Positions 36,170 to 45,433 of a DNA stretch of 64,000 nucleotides are shown piece by piece. The notes beneath the pieces were generated by a model. That model ran no database searches. It saw only the letters and a list, made by a program, of their open reading frames with translations, and was not told the origin of the DNA. Source of the stretch: Propionispora sp. 2/2-37 (GTDB lineage Bacteria > Bacillota > Negativicutes > Propionisporales > Propionisporaceae); contig NZ_CYSP01000007.1 of NCBI RefSeq assembly GCF_001298735.1, positions 62,001 to 126,000 on the forward strand, given 5' to 3'. A program made the translations under genes and the position numbers. Numbering within the stretch: the first letter of the stretch is position 1; each line of letters opens with the position of its first letter.

Positions 36170-37678
36170 TTATTGTTTTAAAATCGCGGTCACCAGACCG
36201 TCAATGGTATACTCCTCGGCAATGATATCCGGTGTGATGTCATGTTCGGCGCAGGTCGCCGCCGTAATCGGGCCGATGCAGGCCACCTGCGCTTTTTTCA
36301 GCAAATGAACATAATCAGGTCCTAATAAAGCACATAAATTGGTTACCGTCGAAGAACTGGTAAAGGTGACTAGATCAATCCCTCCGTCCGCTAACATGCC
36401 GGCCAGCTTTTTTCCTTCCGTATCGCCGCATACCGTCTGATAGGCTGGTGCTACATTGACACCTACCCCCATTTCCCGCAAGGCTTCCGGCAGTATATCA
36501 CGGGCAACGGCTGCCCGTGGAATCAGCACCCGCATACCGGCTTCCACCCGTCCCTGAAGCGCCTCGGCAATGCCTTCGGCCCGAAACTCCACCGGCACTA
36601 GATCGGCTAAAATTCCATGCCGCTTCAACATTCCGGCCGTCTGAGAACCGATAGCGGCCACTTTAATCCCGGCCAGGGCCCGGGCATCCAGCTTGGCTTC
36701 CCGTAAACGCCGGAAGAAAAATTCCACTCCGTTGACACTGGTGAAGATGATCCAATGATACTGGGACAATTCACCGATGGCTTGATCAAGCTTGGCAAAA
36801 CTTTCCGGGGGCACAATTTTGATAGCCGGGGCTTCCAGGCACTGTGCCCCCAGTTCTTCCAGTCTGGCTGTCAGCGCACTGGCCTGCTCACGGGCTCGGG
36901 TAACCAGCACTTTACGGCCAAATAGCGGACGTTTTTCGAACCAGGCAAGCTTCTCCCGCAAGCGCACCACCTCCCCGACAACAAAAACCGCCGGCGCCGT
37001 AATCTTCTCCGTCTCCGCCATGGACGCCGCCTGCTCTACCGTAGTTTCCCATACCTGCTGCTGCGGTTTTGTCCCCCAGCGGATAATGGCGGCCGGTGTA
37101 TCGGCAGCACGTCCGTATTGCATTAACCGGGAGGTTATGTAGGGCAGATTTTCCACTCCCATTAAAAAAATCAGGGTATCCACCGCAGTTGCCAGTTTGT
37201 CCCAGCGCAGAGTTGATTTCTCCTTTGCCGGATCCTCATGCCCGGTAATGACGGCAAAAGAGGTTGCCACACCCCGGTGAGTTACCGGAATACCGGCATA
37301 GGCAGGCACGGCAATAGCCGACGTAATCCCCGGTACGATTTCATAAGGAAGCTGCCGGGCTTCCAATTCCAGCGCTTCTTCGCCGCCACGGCCAAAAACA
37401 AACGGATCGCCGCCTTTTAACCGTACTACAACCTTCCCTGCCAGCGCCTTTTCTACCAGCAGGCGATTGATATCCGTCTGCTTCATGGTATGGGCACTGG
37501 ATGCCTTGCCTACATAAATCAGTTCGGCCTCCGGCCGGACCAGTTCCAGCAGACGCTCATCCGCCAGCCGGTCATAAATAACCACATCGGCCACCCGCAT
37601 GCATTCTATGGCCTTAACACTAATCAATTTATAATCTCCGGGTCCCGCCCCGACCAAATATACCATCCCTTGCTTCAC
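36170..37678 (-). CDS. cobA/hemD: Fused uroporphyrinogen-III C-methyltransferase / uroporphyrinogen-III synthase
   Basis: 502 residues, a natural fusion. The N-terminal CobA/SUMT domain (about 1-245) has VYLVGAGPGDYKLISVKA, VVRLKGGDPFVFGRGGEE and IPVTHRG. The C-terminal HemD domain (about 255-500) has KVLVTRAREQASALTARL and TFTSSSTV. The protein closes hydroxymethylbilane to uroporphyrinogen III and methylates it to precorrin-2, the branch toward siroheme and cobalamin. The fusion is common in Firmicutes. Start GTG 37678 has GGAGGG 6 bases upstream. Confidence 0.96.
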   Translation of the reverse strand: MKQGMVYLVGAGPGDYKLISVKAIECMRVADVVIYDRLADERLLELVRPEAELIYVGKASSAHTMKQTDINRLLVEKALAGKVVVRLKGGDPFVFGRGGEEALELEARQLPYEIVPGITSAIAVPAYAGIPVTHRGVATSFAVITGHEDPAKEKSTLRWDKLATAVDTLIFLMGVENLPYITSRLMQYGRAADTPAAIIRWGTKPQQQVWETTVEQAASMAETEKITAPAVFVVGEVVRLREKLAWFEKRPLFGRKVLVTRAREQASALTARLEELGAQCLEAPAIKIVPPESFAKLDQAIGELSQYHWIIFTSVNGVEFFFRRLREAKLDARALAGIKVAAIGSQTAGMLKRHGILADLVPVEFRAEGIAEALQGRVEAGMRVLIPRAAVARDILPEALREMGVGVNVAPAYQTVCGDTEGKKLAGMLADGGIDLVTFTSSSTVTNLCALLGPDYVHLLKKAQVACIGPITAATCAEHDITPDIIAEEYTIDGLVTAILKQ

Positions 37679-37689
37679 GCCTTTCCCTC

Positions 37690-38607
37690 CTATAACGCCG
37701 CCAGTATCTCCCTGCCGCCGGCTGCCAGCATACGCTCTGCCAGCTTTACGCCCAGCGCCGCCGCTTCCGCCGCCGGTCCGCTGATTTGATCCTCAATTTT
37801 TTGCTTGCCGTTCGTTGATAAAATGACCGCCGACAATAGCAGCGAATCTCCGGTCAGCGTACCGTAAACACCAAGCGGAACCTGGCAACCGCCCTCCACT
37901 TTTTTAAGATAGGAGCGTTCGGCCGTAACCACCGTTGCGGTAGCCGGATCATTCACAAAAGATACGATTTCCCGTACCGTAAAATCATCACTGCGGGTTT
38001 CTATCGCCAGGGCTCCCTGGCCTACGGCAGGCAGACAAATATGCTGCGGTAAAATCTGACTGATTTTTTCCTCCCAGCCCAGCCGCACCAACCCGGACAC
38101 CGCCAAAACAATGGCATCCAAATCGCCGGTTTCCAACTTACTCATTCTGGTATTCAAATTGCCGCGCAGGTCACAAATGCAGAAGTCGGGGCGGTAATGC
38201 AAAAGTTGGGCCTTGCGCCGCAGGCTTGACGTGCCGATCCGCGCTCCCGGCGGCAGTTTATCCAGTTTGCCATAACGGGGACTGACAAGAGCATCGCCCG
38301 GATCAGCCCGTTTTGTTACGGCCGCCAGCATTAACCCCTCCGGTAACTCCGTCGGCATATCTTTCATACTGTGCACGGCTAGATCAATCTCACCGTTTAG
38401 CATGGCATGTTCTAATTCCTTGGTAAATAAACCCTTGCCGCCAATCTTGGCCAAAGGCACATCCAGTATTTTATCGCCGGTCGTGACAATATGTCTTAAC
38501 TCCACCTGTATATTCGGATATTTCCCGGCAATCATCCGGGCAACATGTTCCGCCTGCCACAAGGCAAGTTTACTGCCGCGCGTACCGATAACAAGATTTT
38601 TTTTCAC
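37690..38607 (-). CDS. hemC: Hydroxymethylbilane synthase (porphobilinogen deaminase) HemC
   Basis: About 305 residues. It polymerises four porphobilinogens to hydroxymethylbilane. The dipyrromethane-cofactor cysteine is in EGGCQVPLGVYG. IGTRGSKLALWQAE and HSMKDMPTELPEG are family hallmarks. I take GTG 38607 (VKKNLVIGTRG) as start, because the ATG at 38619 directly abuts AGGAG and could not use it. Either way the gene overlaps the end of hemA by 38-50 bp. Confidence 0.94.
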   Translation of the reverse strand: MKKNLVIGTRGSKLALWQAEHVARMIAGKYPNIQVELRHIVTTGDKILDVPLAKIGGKGLFTKELEHAMLNGEIDLAVHSMKDMPTELPEGLMLAAVTKRADPGDALVSPRYGKLDKLPPGARIGTSSLRRKAQLLHYRPDFCICDLRGNLNTRMSKLETGDLDAIVLAVSGLVRLGWEEKISQILPQHICLPAVGQGALAIETRSDDFTVREIVSFVNDPATATVVTAERSYLKKVEGGCQVPLGVYGTLTGDSLLLSAVILSTNGKQKIEDQISGPAAEAAALGVKLAERMLAAGGREILAAL

Positions 38608-39886
38608 TATGTCCGCCATCTCCTATTGCATCAAGTTTAAACAAAGCACGTACGGCATCCAGGTAATACTGCTCATCGCCATGCACGGCGGCTTCATGAA
38701 TACGCATCATCGGATCGCGCAACAGTTTGCGCACCAGCATTTTTGACATATTTTCCAGCACCCGGCGTTCTTCCACCGCACTTTCCGGCAGCTTGGCCAG
38801 CGCCCGTTTTAATTCCCGCTGGCGGATCATTTCCGCTTTATCGGTCAGTCGTGCCATGGTTGGCTGATAAGAAAGATAACGGAATTTCGCCACCAGTTCC
38901 TGCAGTTCCTCGGCAATAATGACTTCCGCCCGGCGCGCTTCCTGTTCCCGTTCATGAATGTTACATTCCACCACGGCTTCCAGATCGTCGATATTATACA
39001 GGCTGACGCCCGCCACAGCGGCTACTTCCGGCTCGACATCCCGCGGTACGGCAATATCAATAAAAATGATCGGCTGGCCTTGTCGTTTGGCCATCAGATG
39101 GGCTACATCCAGGGTCCGGATAATATAATGCGGCGCCCCGGTAGAAGTAATTACAATATCCGCTTTTACGGCGCATTTCATAAACTCCTCAAAGGGAACG
39201 GCAATCCCCTGGAACTTGTCTGCCAACTGGGCGGCCCTTTCAAACCGCCTGTTGGATACAAAAACCGTCTTCACTCCATTTTCCACTAAATGGCGGGCCG
39301 TCAGTTCGCTCATTTCGCCGGCTCCCAATAGTAATACATTAGAAGCCGAGAAATCGCCAATCGCATGCTTGGCCAACTCAACGGCCGCATAACTGACAGA
39401 AACGGCATTGTAGGCAATCCGGGTTTGCGTGCGGACTTTCTTCCCTACGGCAATGGCCCGGTTGAATAAAGTATTTAACACCGTACTGGTCATACCCACT
39501 TCCCGGGAAATCGCATAGGCCTTTTTTACCTGACTTAAAATTTGTCCCTCGCCGATAACCAGTGAATCCAGGCTCGACGATACCCGGAACAGGTGCGCTA
39601 TACACTCATCTTCTAAATATACATAAAAATGTCCCTCAGCCGCATTTTCAGCATCCGCCATACGGGTCAAAATGCTCTGCATAACTTCCAGTCCGTCTTC
39701 GGCATCATCCACGACCGCATACATTTCCGTACGGTTACAGGTGGACAAAATAACACATTCGGCTATCTCTTCGCGGGTAACCATGTTCCGGAGAGCCGCT
39801 TTCACCTGTTCCTCCGAAAAGGAAAAGCATTCCCGTACATCGACCGATGCCGTCTTATGATTTAATCCCAGAACAACCAGCTGCAT
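38570..39886 (-). CDS. hemA: Glutamyl-tRNA reductase HemA
   Basis: 438 residues. It reduces Glu-tRNA to glutamate-1-semialdehyde, the first committed tetrapyrrole step. The catalytic cysteine is in ILSTCNRTEMYAV. The NADPH-binding site is VLLLGAGEMSELTARHL, and the C-terminal dimerisation helix carries LRDPMMRIHE. The start at ATG 39886 overlaps the upstream sirC-like gene by 32 bp, and its end overlaps hemC, so the first three genes are translationally nested. Confidence 0.96.
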   Translation of the reverse strand: MQLVVLGLNHKTASVDVRECFSFSEEQVKAALRNMVTREEIAECVILSTCNRTEMYAVVDDAEDGLEVMQSILTRMADAENAAEGHFYVYLEDECIAHLFRVSSSLDSLVIGEGQILSQVKKAYAISREVGMTSTVLNTLFNRAIAVGKKVRTQTRIAYNAVSVSYAAVELAKHAIGDFSASNVLLLGAGEMSELTARHLVENGVKTVFVSNRRFERAAQLADKFQGIAVPFEEFMKCAVKADIVITSTGAPHYIIRTLDVAHLMAKRQGQPIIFIDIAVPRDVEPEVAAVAGVSLYNIDDLEAVVECNIHEREQEARRAEVIIAEELQELVAKFRYLSYQPTMARLTDKAEMIRQRELKRALAKLPESAVEERRVLENMSKMLVRKLLRDPMMRIHEAAVHGDEQYYLDAVRALFKLDAIGDGGHSEKKSCYRYARQ

Positions 39887-40499
39887 GTTCTATCTTTTCC
39901 TCCGCCTCTTTAACCTTACCTTGTTTCAGTAAAGCAAGTATTTCCTGATCAAACGCCTGCCGCCAGAAAACTTCCCTGTCCTTAGGCCTGTCCAACCCCT
40001 CCTTGACCCTGTCCCGCAGCGCGGCAACCAAATCCAGATATAAACCGTATTCCGCACCATAACGCCCGGCCAACTCTTCCCGCAGCAGCCGGGATATGCC
40101 CGGACTCTTACCGCCGGTTGACACCGTCAACAGCAAATCACCGCGGACCACTTGCGCCGGCACGGTAAAATCGCTAAGCTCAGCGTCATCCACCACATTA
40201 ACCAAGGCTCCGGCCTGCTTAGCCTCTTCAGCAGCCGCACGGTTAACCTCCGTCCGGTTTGTTGCACAAATCACGATAAAAAACTGCTGCAGCATACCAA
40301 AACGGTAAGCCTCGGCCACATGTACAATCCGTCCTGCCGCCTGCAGCCGGCGAAGTTCCGGCGTCAAGTCCGGGCTAATTACCGCCACCTGCGCTTTTGC
40401 CGCCAGCAGCGAGCCCACTTTGCGTTCGGCAACACTGCCGCCGCCAACTACGGCACAATGCCTGCCGGTCAGCTGCAAATTAACTGGATATACAGGCAT
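39855..40499 (-). CDS. Precorrin-2 dehydrogenase / sirohydrochlorin ferrochelatase (Met8/SirC type)
   Basis: 214 residues. N-terminal NAD-binding domain YPVNLQLTGRHCAVVGGGSVAERKV, then FIVICATNRTEVNRAAAEEAK and the SDFTVPAQVVRGDLLLTVSTGGKSP block shared by CysG, Met8 and SirC. It oxidises precorrin-2 to sirohydrochlorin and may insert iron. Being first in the hem operon, it links heme-type precursors to siroheme and cobalamin. A GAGGTGA site precedes ATG 40499. It begins 111 bp after the PBP2 gene, with no clear promoter or terminator seen between. Confidence 0.94.
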   Translation of the reverse strand: MPVYPVNLQLTGRHCAVVGGGSVAERKVGSLLAAKAQVAVISPDLTPELRRLQAAGRIVHVAEAYRFGMLQQFFIVICATNRTEVNRAAAEEAKQAGALVNVVDDAELSDFTVPAQVVRGDLLLTVSTGGKSPGISRLLREELAGRYGAEYGLYLDLVAALRDRVKEGLDRPKDREVFWRQAFDQEILALLKQGKVKEAEEKIEHAAGCSGIKS

Positions 40500-40610
40500 A
40501 AACGTTCACCTCATCTTCATCTTGTTTAGTATTCGCTATCGTATTCCGAACTCCTTTTTTCGTCTGAAATAGTTATTGTTTTGCTTACTATCTATTCTAC
40601 ATATCCCCCG

Positions 40611-42401
40611 TCAGGGTTTTGCTGCTTTAAAATAGGCCTGTAAAACCTCTCTTACTACCGGTGCGGCAGCAACCGAGCCTTCACCGCCTTCTTCCACCAG
40701 TACGGCAACGGCAATTTCCGGCCGATCCGCCGGCGCATAGCAGGCAAACCAGGAATGAGTTGTCCCCTTGCCGGTTTCCGCCGAACCGCTTTTGCCGGCA
40801 ACAGTCGGCTGAAAATCACGAAAAACAGCCGCACCCGTGCCGCCGGCAGTTACCTGTTGTAACCCCTGCCGTATCAGTTCCCAATGCGCAGGCTGCAGGT
40901 ATACCGTCCGCAGAATTTCAGCCGGAAATTCCTGCGCCACACTCCCATCCTGCGCTAAAACCTGTTTAACCAGCTGTGGCCGGTACATAACGCCGCGATT
41001 GGCGACCGCCATTAAGAGCATGGCCTGCTGCAGCGGGGTTGCCAGGTAATACCCCTGCCCGATAGCGGCAATCAGTGTTTCTCCTTCATACCAGGGTTGC
41101 TGAAACCGCTCTTCTTTCCAGGCTACCGTAGGGACCACGCCCTGGACCTCTCCGGCCAGTTTAATCCCGGTAGTCTGCCCAAATCCAAAGGTCCGGGCAT
41201 AATCGGCCAGCCTGTCCACCCCGAGCCGCCGTCCCAATTCATAAAAAACCGGATCACTGGACCAGGCTATGGCTCCCACGATATCGAGTTTACCCAGTCC
41301 CTTGATATCCCACCCATAAAAGCTCCAGCCATGGTATATATATACGCCCTTGTCGATAAACACCTCATCGGCCTTGGTCTGCCCCGTATCCAGTGCGGCA
41401 GCGGCCGTTACAATTTTAAAAACCGACCCGGGCGGATACGCATTCTGAATGACCTTATTCGCTAAAGGATTACGGACATCCGTTGCCAGCCGCTCCCATT
41501 CCTGATAACTAATTCCGTCAGTAAAAAGATTGGGGTTAAAAGCCGGATAACTGGCCATGGCCAGTACTTCCCCGTTTTGCACATTTAAGACAACCACACA
41601 GCCCCCCTGTGCCGGCGCCCCGCTTTTCCGGCTGCGTTCCACCTGAGCAGCCAAAGACTCTTCCGCAGCTTTCTGCAAATTGGCATCCAGTGTGGTCACA
41701 ATCGCCTCACCGGGAGTGGCGGCCTCTTCCCCCAGCATATTGACTTCCTCGCCCTGAACATTAACCTCTACTGCCCGGCCACCCTCCCGGCCGCGCAACA
41801 CCTGTTCCCATTCCTTTTCCAGACCGGATTTTCCAATCAATTCATTGGGCCCATACCCCTGCTGCTTATATTCCCCATACTCTTCCTCGCTAATGTTGCC
41901 GACATATCCAAGGACCTGAGCCGCCAGTTCGTTATATAGATAGTGGCGCACCGGAACGGCTTCAATAATCACTCCCGGCAGATCATTTTTGCGTTCCTGA
42001 ATCTTGGTAATCATAACTTCATCGGCATCGCGCTTTAAGCGAATGGGTGAATAAGGCATAGCCCGGTTGCGCTCCAGGCTGCTTTCAATTTCAGCAGCCG
42101 GTACTCCGGTAATGCCCGCCAGCACCGGGGTAGCTTCCACTGCACGAGTGTATTCCGACGGGATAATGGATACGGCAAAACTGGGACGGTTAGAAACCAG
42201 CACCGCTCCATGACGATCGTAAATGATTCCCCGTGGCGCCGGTGAAGCGATTTTACGGATACGGTTGCTTTCCGCAAATTCTTTATATTGCGGCCCCTCA
42301 ATCAATTGCATCCAGCCCAGCCGTAAAACCAGCACCAGGATCATGCCGGCGACAATCATCAGCAATACCCTCAACTTCTGCAATTTTTCAATATGCATCA
42401 T
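40611..42401 (-). CDS. mrdA: Penicillin-binding protein 2 (elongation-specific transpeptidase)
   Basis: 596 residues, class B PBP: one N-terminal membrane helix (about 10-32), a dimerisation domain with SPAPRGIIYDRHGAVL, and a transpeptidase domain with the SxxK active serine in YPPGSVFKI, the SxN-type motif as SSD, and KSG in VAGKSGSAETGKGTTHSWF. It cross-links peptidoglycan during rod elongation with RodA. The start is ATG 42401 or the next codon, also ATG. Confidence 0.92.
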   Translation of the reverse strand: MMHIEKLQKLRVLLMIVAGMILVLVLRLGWMQLIEGPQYKEFAESNRIRKIASPAPRGIIYDRHGAVLVSNRPSFAVSIIPSEYTRAVEATPVLAGITGVPAAEIESSLERNRAMPYSPIRLKRDADEVMITKIQERKNDLPGVIIEAVPVRHYLYNELAAQVLGYVGNISEEEYGEYKQQGYGPNELIGKSGLEKEWEQVLRGREGGRAVEVNVQGEEVNMLGEEAATPGEAIVTTLDANLQKAAEESLAAQVERSRKSGAPAQGGCVVVLNVQNGEVLAMASYPAFNPNLFTDGISYQEWERLATDVRNPLANKVIQNAYPPGSVFKIVTAAAALDTGQTKADEVFIDKGVYIYHGWSFYGWDIKGLGKLDIVGAIAWSSDPVFYELGRRLGVDRLADYARTFGFGQTTGIKLAGEVQGVVPTVAWKEERFQQPWYEGETLIAAIGQGYYLATPLQQAMLLMAVANRGVMYRPQLVKQVLAQDGSVAQEFPAEILRTVYLQPAHWELIRQGLQQVTAGGTGAAVFRDFQPTVAGKSGSAETGKGTTHSWFACYAPADRPEIAVAVLVEEGGEGSVAAAPVVREVLQAYFKAAKP

Positions 42402-42451
42402 GCCTTATCACGTCCTACTGCCATACTCTTTTTATTATGGCAAAAAAGGAC

Positions 42452-42478
42452 AAAAAAAATAGCCCCGAGCGGGGCTAT
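42452..42478 (-). terminator. Terminator of the LCP gene
   Basis: Perfect 9-bp stem ATAGCCCCG / CGGGGCTAT with a 2-nt loop as written, followed on the minus strand by eight T. It lies between the LCP gene and mrdA. Confidence 0.9.
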
Positions 42479-42492
42479 CCTTACCCTACAAA

Positions 42493-43923
42493 CTATTTAC
42501 CTGCAAAATCCCTGCCAACAATCACTGTGGCCTGGCTGTTTTTATTATCGTCATTTTCGACCTGCAGAGAATACTGAAACGGCAGGTTGCTTAATTTGTC
42601 AACCACTGCGCTATTGGCCGTATTGGCAACAACGGTAGTGGTCTTATACGTACTGGTCATATTGGAAACCCCGGAAACCTGAAAGCCCTGTGCCTTGAGC
42701 AACGAAGCCATTTTGTCCCCGGCGCTCGCCACACCGCTGGCATTAAGGACTTTCACCGATATTTTAGCCGGCGGTGGCAACACCGGCTTATCCCGGATTT
42801 TGTCCTTCCTGTTGTCCCTGTCTTTTTCATTTTCCCTATTGGCAGCCTTGTCCCTCTCTTTATCTTCCTTTTTTTGTTCTTCTTTTTCCTGTTCTAGTTC
42901 TTCAGCCGTTTTGGGCGGCGGATCAAGAACCGTCATTTCCTTGGGAATGGAGTTTTCATACTCGGCAGCGGTACGTTTGGCATCCACCAGATATCGGTCG
43001 CCGGCCTGGATATCCAGTAAGGCGGCCATATGCTTGCGCAGTGCAGCAATATCCGGAATCCAGTAACTGACATCATCAATATAGGCCGGACGGCCCGGTA
43101 CCATAGTCGCATGCAGCCCCTGTTTGGAGGCATCATTCAGCAGCTTGGCCAAATTCAGCATTTCATTTACCGACATGTCGGTTTTAATGGCCGAACTCAA
43201 TTCACTGATTAGTGCCGGCACTTTGGTGATAACCGCCGGGCTGGCCGCTTCATCCATCAGCGCCTTGACAAATTTCTGCTGCCGTTTCACCCTGCCGATG
43301 TCACCTTCTTCATCCCGATAACGGACATACTGAATGGCGGTTTTACCGTCCATATGCTGCAGTCCGGGACGCAAATTGATAACCAGCCCCTTATCATCGT
43401 AAGGATCTTCATAATACATTCTTTTTTCCACGTTGATGTCAATGCCGCCCAGGGCGTCCACAATATTGACAAATCCCGAAAAATTGACCAAAACATAGTA
43501 GTCAATGGGAATATCCAATAATTCCTCGACTGCCTTCATGCTAAGCTTATGCCCGCCTTCGGCATAGGCATGATTGATTTTATCATACCCGTGCCCGGGA
43601 ATTTTAACGCGGGTATCGCGCGGTACCGACAACATGGATACGGCTTTTGTATCCTTGTCCACCGTAATGACAAATAACGTGTCCGAACGGCCGACATCCC
43701 CGGAACGTTCGTCCACACCCATAACCAGAATATTGACTTTTCCCGTCCCTATCAATGTGCTGCCTACCCGTTTAGTTGCTTTTTCAAAATCCCCGCCACT
43801 AATAAACCAGACATAGGACGCTGCTGCCACCGTAAGCATAATTAAAAGCATTGCCAAAACGGCCCATATACGTGTTTTCTTCCTAACCCTCTGCTGTGAA
43901 AGCCGTTCTTTCAAACGTGCCAT
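42493..43923 (-). CDS. LytR-CpsA-Psr (LCP) family cell-envelope protein
   Basis: 476 residues: N-terminal membrane helix (about 20-43), LCP catalytic domain (about 60-215) with LVMGVDERSGDVGRSDT, SVPRDTRVKIPGHGYDKINHAYAEGG and YVRYRDEEGDIGRVKRQQ, a highly charged K/E/D/R linker (about 335-385), and a C-terminal LytR_C domain (about 390-476). LCP proteins attach polymers from lipid carriers to peptidoglycan. In a diderm Firmicute the polymer is not obvious. Excellent AAAGGAGG ribosome-binding site before ATG 43923. Confidence 0.94.
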   Translation of the reverse strand: MARLKERLSQQRVRKKTRIWAVLAMLLIMLTVAAASYVWFISGGDFEKATKRVGSTLIGTGKVNILVMGVDERSGDVGRSDTLFVITVDKDTKAVSMLSVPRDTRVKIPGHGYDKINHAYAEGGHKLSMKAVEELLDIPIDYYVLVNFSGFVNIVDALGGIDINVEKRMYYEDPYDDKGLVINLRPGLQHMDGKTAIQYVRYRDEEGDIGRVKRQQKFVKALMDEAASPAVITKVPALISELSSAIKTDMSVNEMLNLAKLLNDASKQGLHATMVPGRPAYIDDVSYWIPDIAALRKHMAALLDIQAGDRYLVDAKRTAAEYENSIPKEMTVLDPPPKTAEELEQEKEEQKKEDKERDKAANRENEKDRDNRKDKIRDKPVLPPPAKISVKVLNASGVASAGDKMASLLKAQGFQVSGVSNMTSTYKTTTVVANTANSAVVDKLSNLPFQYSLQVENDDNKNSQATVIVGRDFAGK

Positions 43924-44007
43924 TTTGCAACCTCCTTTACAGCCGCTTTCCCCCTGTGAATCAAACCCAGACCTTTGCCATTCCGTTCAGCAACCGCACC
44001 CGTGCAA

Positions 44008-44041
44008 GAAATAAGCCCCCAATACGAGGGGGCTTTATTTC
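44008..44041. terminator. Terminator between MFS and LCP genes
   Basis: GAAATAAGCCCCC / GGGGGCTTTATTTC stem with a single bulge and a 7-nt loop. It ends the minus-strand MFS transcript. The A/T ends make it usable in both directions. Confidence 0.8.
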
Positions 44042-44069
44042 TCAAGTATACAAAAAGTTACACCAATGG

Positions 44070-45305
44070 TCAAGCTTTTTTATGGGCTGCCGGGTAAGAC
44101 TGTAAACCGGCTGTACATTGACCTTCCCTGGCCCAAAGCGCCACTGACACAAGCAAGGCGGTTGACAGCGCCAGACCGATCAATAGCACTACGCCCTTCC
44201 AGCCGTGCCACAGCAAAAATTTTCCGCCCCAGGCCCCAAGTATGCTGGAGCCGATATAATAAAATAGGAGATACAGGGATGCAGCCTGTGCTTTTCCGGT
44301 CTGGCGGCCCTTGCCGACCCAGCTGCTGGCCACAGAATGGCTTCCGAAAAAACCAAAAGTAAATACCGCCACACCGATTACCTTGATGTATATATTCATA
44401 GTAAGCGTAATTACAGCACCGGCCAGCATAATCACCAGCGACAGGCAGAGCACTTTAGCACTACCTACGTTGTCGGCCATTTTCCCCATAAAGGTGGAAC
44501 TAAAGGTCCCTACCAGATAAACAACAAAAATGCATCCCACAATGGTCTGGCTTAAATTATATGGCGGTGCCATTAGCGGATAAGCGATATAATTGTACAA
44601 CGTAACAAAACTCCCCATAATTAAAAACCCGACGGCGTACAGACAACATAGCTGCGCCTCCCGCAAGTTTCCGAAAACTCCCGCCAAAGTATCTTTAAGC
44701 CGCAGAGGACGCGGCTGGAAATTGCGGGACTCCGGCAGACTGAACCAAAACCACAAACTGGCCAGCACACTGATAAAACCCAATGTCCCCAGTGCAAAAC
44801 GCCAGCCAAAGAAATCGGTTAATGTACTGATCATTATCCTGCCTAAAAGACCTCCCACAGAATTGCCGCTGACATAAATCCCCATAACCAGACCGGTAAT
44901 ATACGGACTGAACTCCTCGTTAATGTAAGCCATGGCGATAGCGGGAAAACCGGCTAACAGTATCCCCTGCAAAATCCGGATGACCAGCAGCAAGGCAAAA
45001 TTTGAACTAAAAGCCGCCGCAATTGCCAAAACGGATGAACCGAGCAGCGAAACCGCCATAACACACTTTCTTCCTTTGGCTTCAGACAGCCAGGACATAA
45101 ACAGCATCGCCACCGCCAGGCTGCCGGTGGCAAACGATATTGACAAACTGGCGCTGGCCGGTGGTATATGGTAGACAGCCGAAAAAACGGGAATCAACGG
45201 CTGCATACAATATAGCAGGGCAAAAGTCGCAAAACTGCCTAAAAACAGCGCGGCAATGGTTTTCCAATACTGCGCGTCACCTTTCTCAATAAGACCGTCC
45301 AACAT
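44070..45305 (-). CDS. MFS transporter, YnfM-like
   Basis: 411 residues with about twelve membrane helices, and the loop 2-3 MFS motif reads LSEAKGRKCVM. It resembles the arabinose-efflux/YnfM group of exporters. It is divergent from a LysR regulator, as ynfM is from the LysR gene ynfL in E. coli. The substrate is unknown. I start at ATG 45305 with AGGGAAG 8 bases upstream. GTG codons at 45308 and 45314 are less well placed. Confidence 0.92.
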   Translation of the reverse strand: MLDGLIEKGDAQYWKTIAALFLGSFATFALLYCMQPLIPVFSAVYHIPPASASLSISFATGSLAVAMLFMSWLSEAKGRKCVMAVSLLGSSVLAIAAAFSSNFALLLVIRILQGILLAGFPAIAMAYINEEFSPYITGLVMGIYVSGNSVGGLLGRIMISTLTDFFGWRFALGTLGFISVLASLWFWFSLPESRNFQPRPLRLKDTLAGVFGNLREAQLCCLYAVGFLIMGSFVTLYNYIAYPLMAPPYNLSQTIVGCIFVVYLVGTFSSTFMGKMADNVGSAKVLCLSLVIMLAGAVITLTMNIYIKVIGVAVFTFGFFGSHSVASSWVGKGRQTGKAQAASLYLLFYYIGSSILGAWGGKFLLWHGWKGVVLLIGLALSTALLVSVALWAREGQCTAGLQSYPAAHKKA

Positions 45306-45387
45306 CACATACACTTCCCTGGTTCCAAAAATTGATTTGACTTTTTTATCTTACGCCTAAATTAATTATAATTCCAATGCATCTTTA

Positions 45388-45417
45388 TTATATAATTAAT
45401 GCATAACAATTATATAA
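45388..45417. promoter_or_regulatory. Inverted repeat in the LysR-MFS divergent promoter
   Basis: Perfect 10-bp arms TTATATAATT / AATTATATAA with a 10-bp spacer, matching the T-N11-A style of LysR-family sites. It lies 17 bp before the lysR start, so it could mediate autorepression and activation of the MFS gene. Confidence 0.6.
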
Positions 45418-45433
45418 AAAAGGTGATCGTTTT

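Noticed and set aside
38608..38619. ATG 38619 as the hemC start
   Set aside because: AGGAG directly touches this ATG, so it cannot serve it. GTG 38607 matches the family N-terminus (KKNLVIGTRG) better. Not fully decided.
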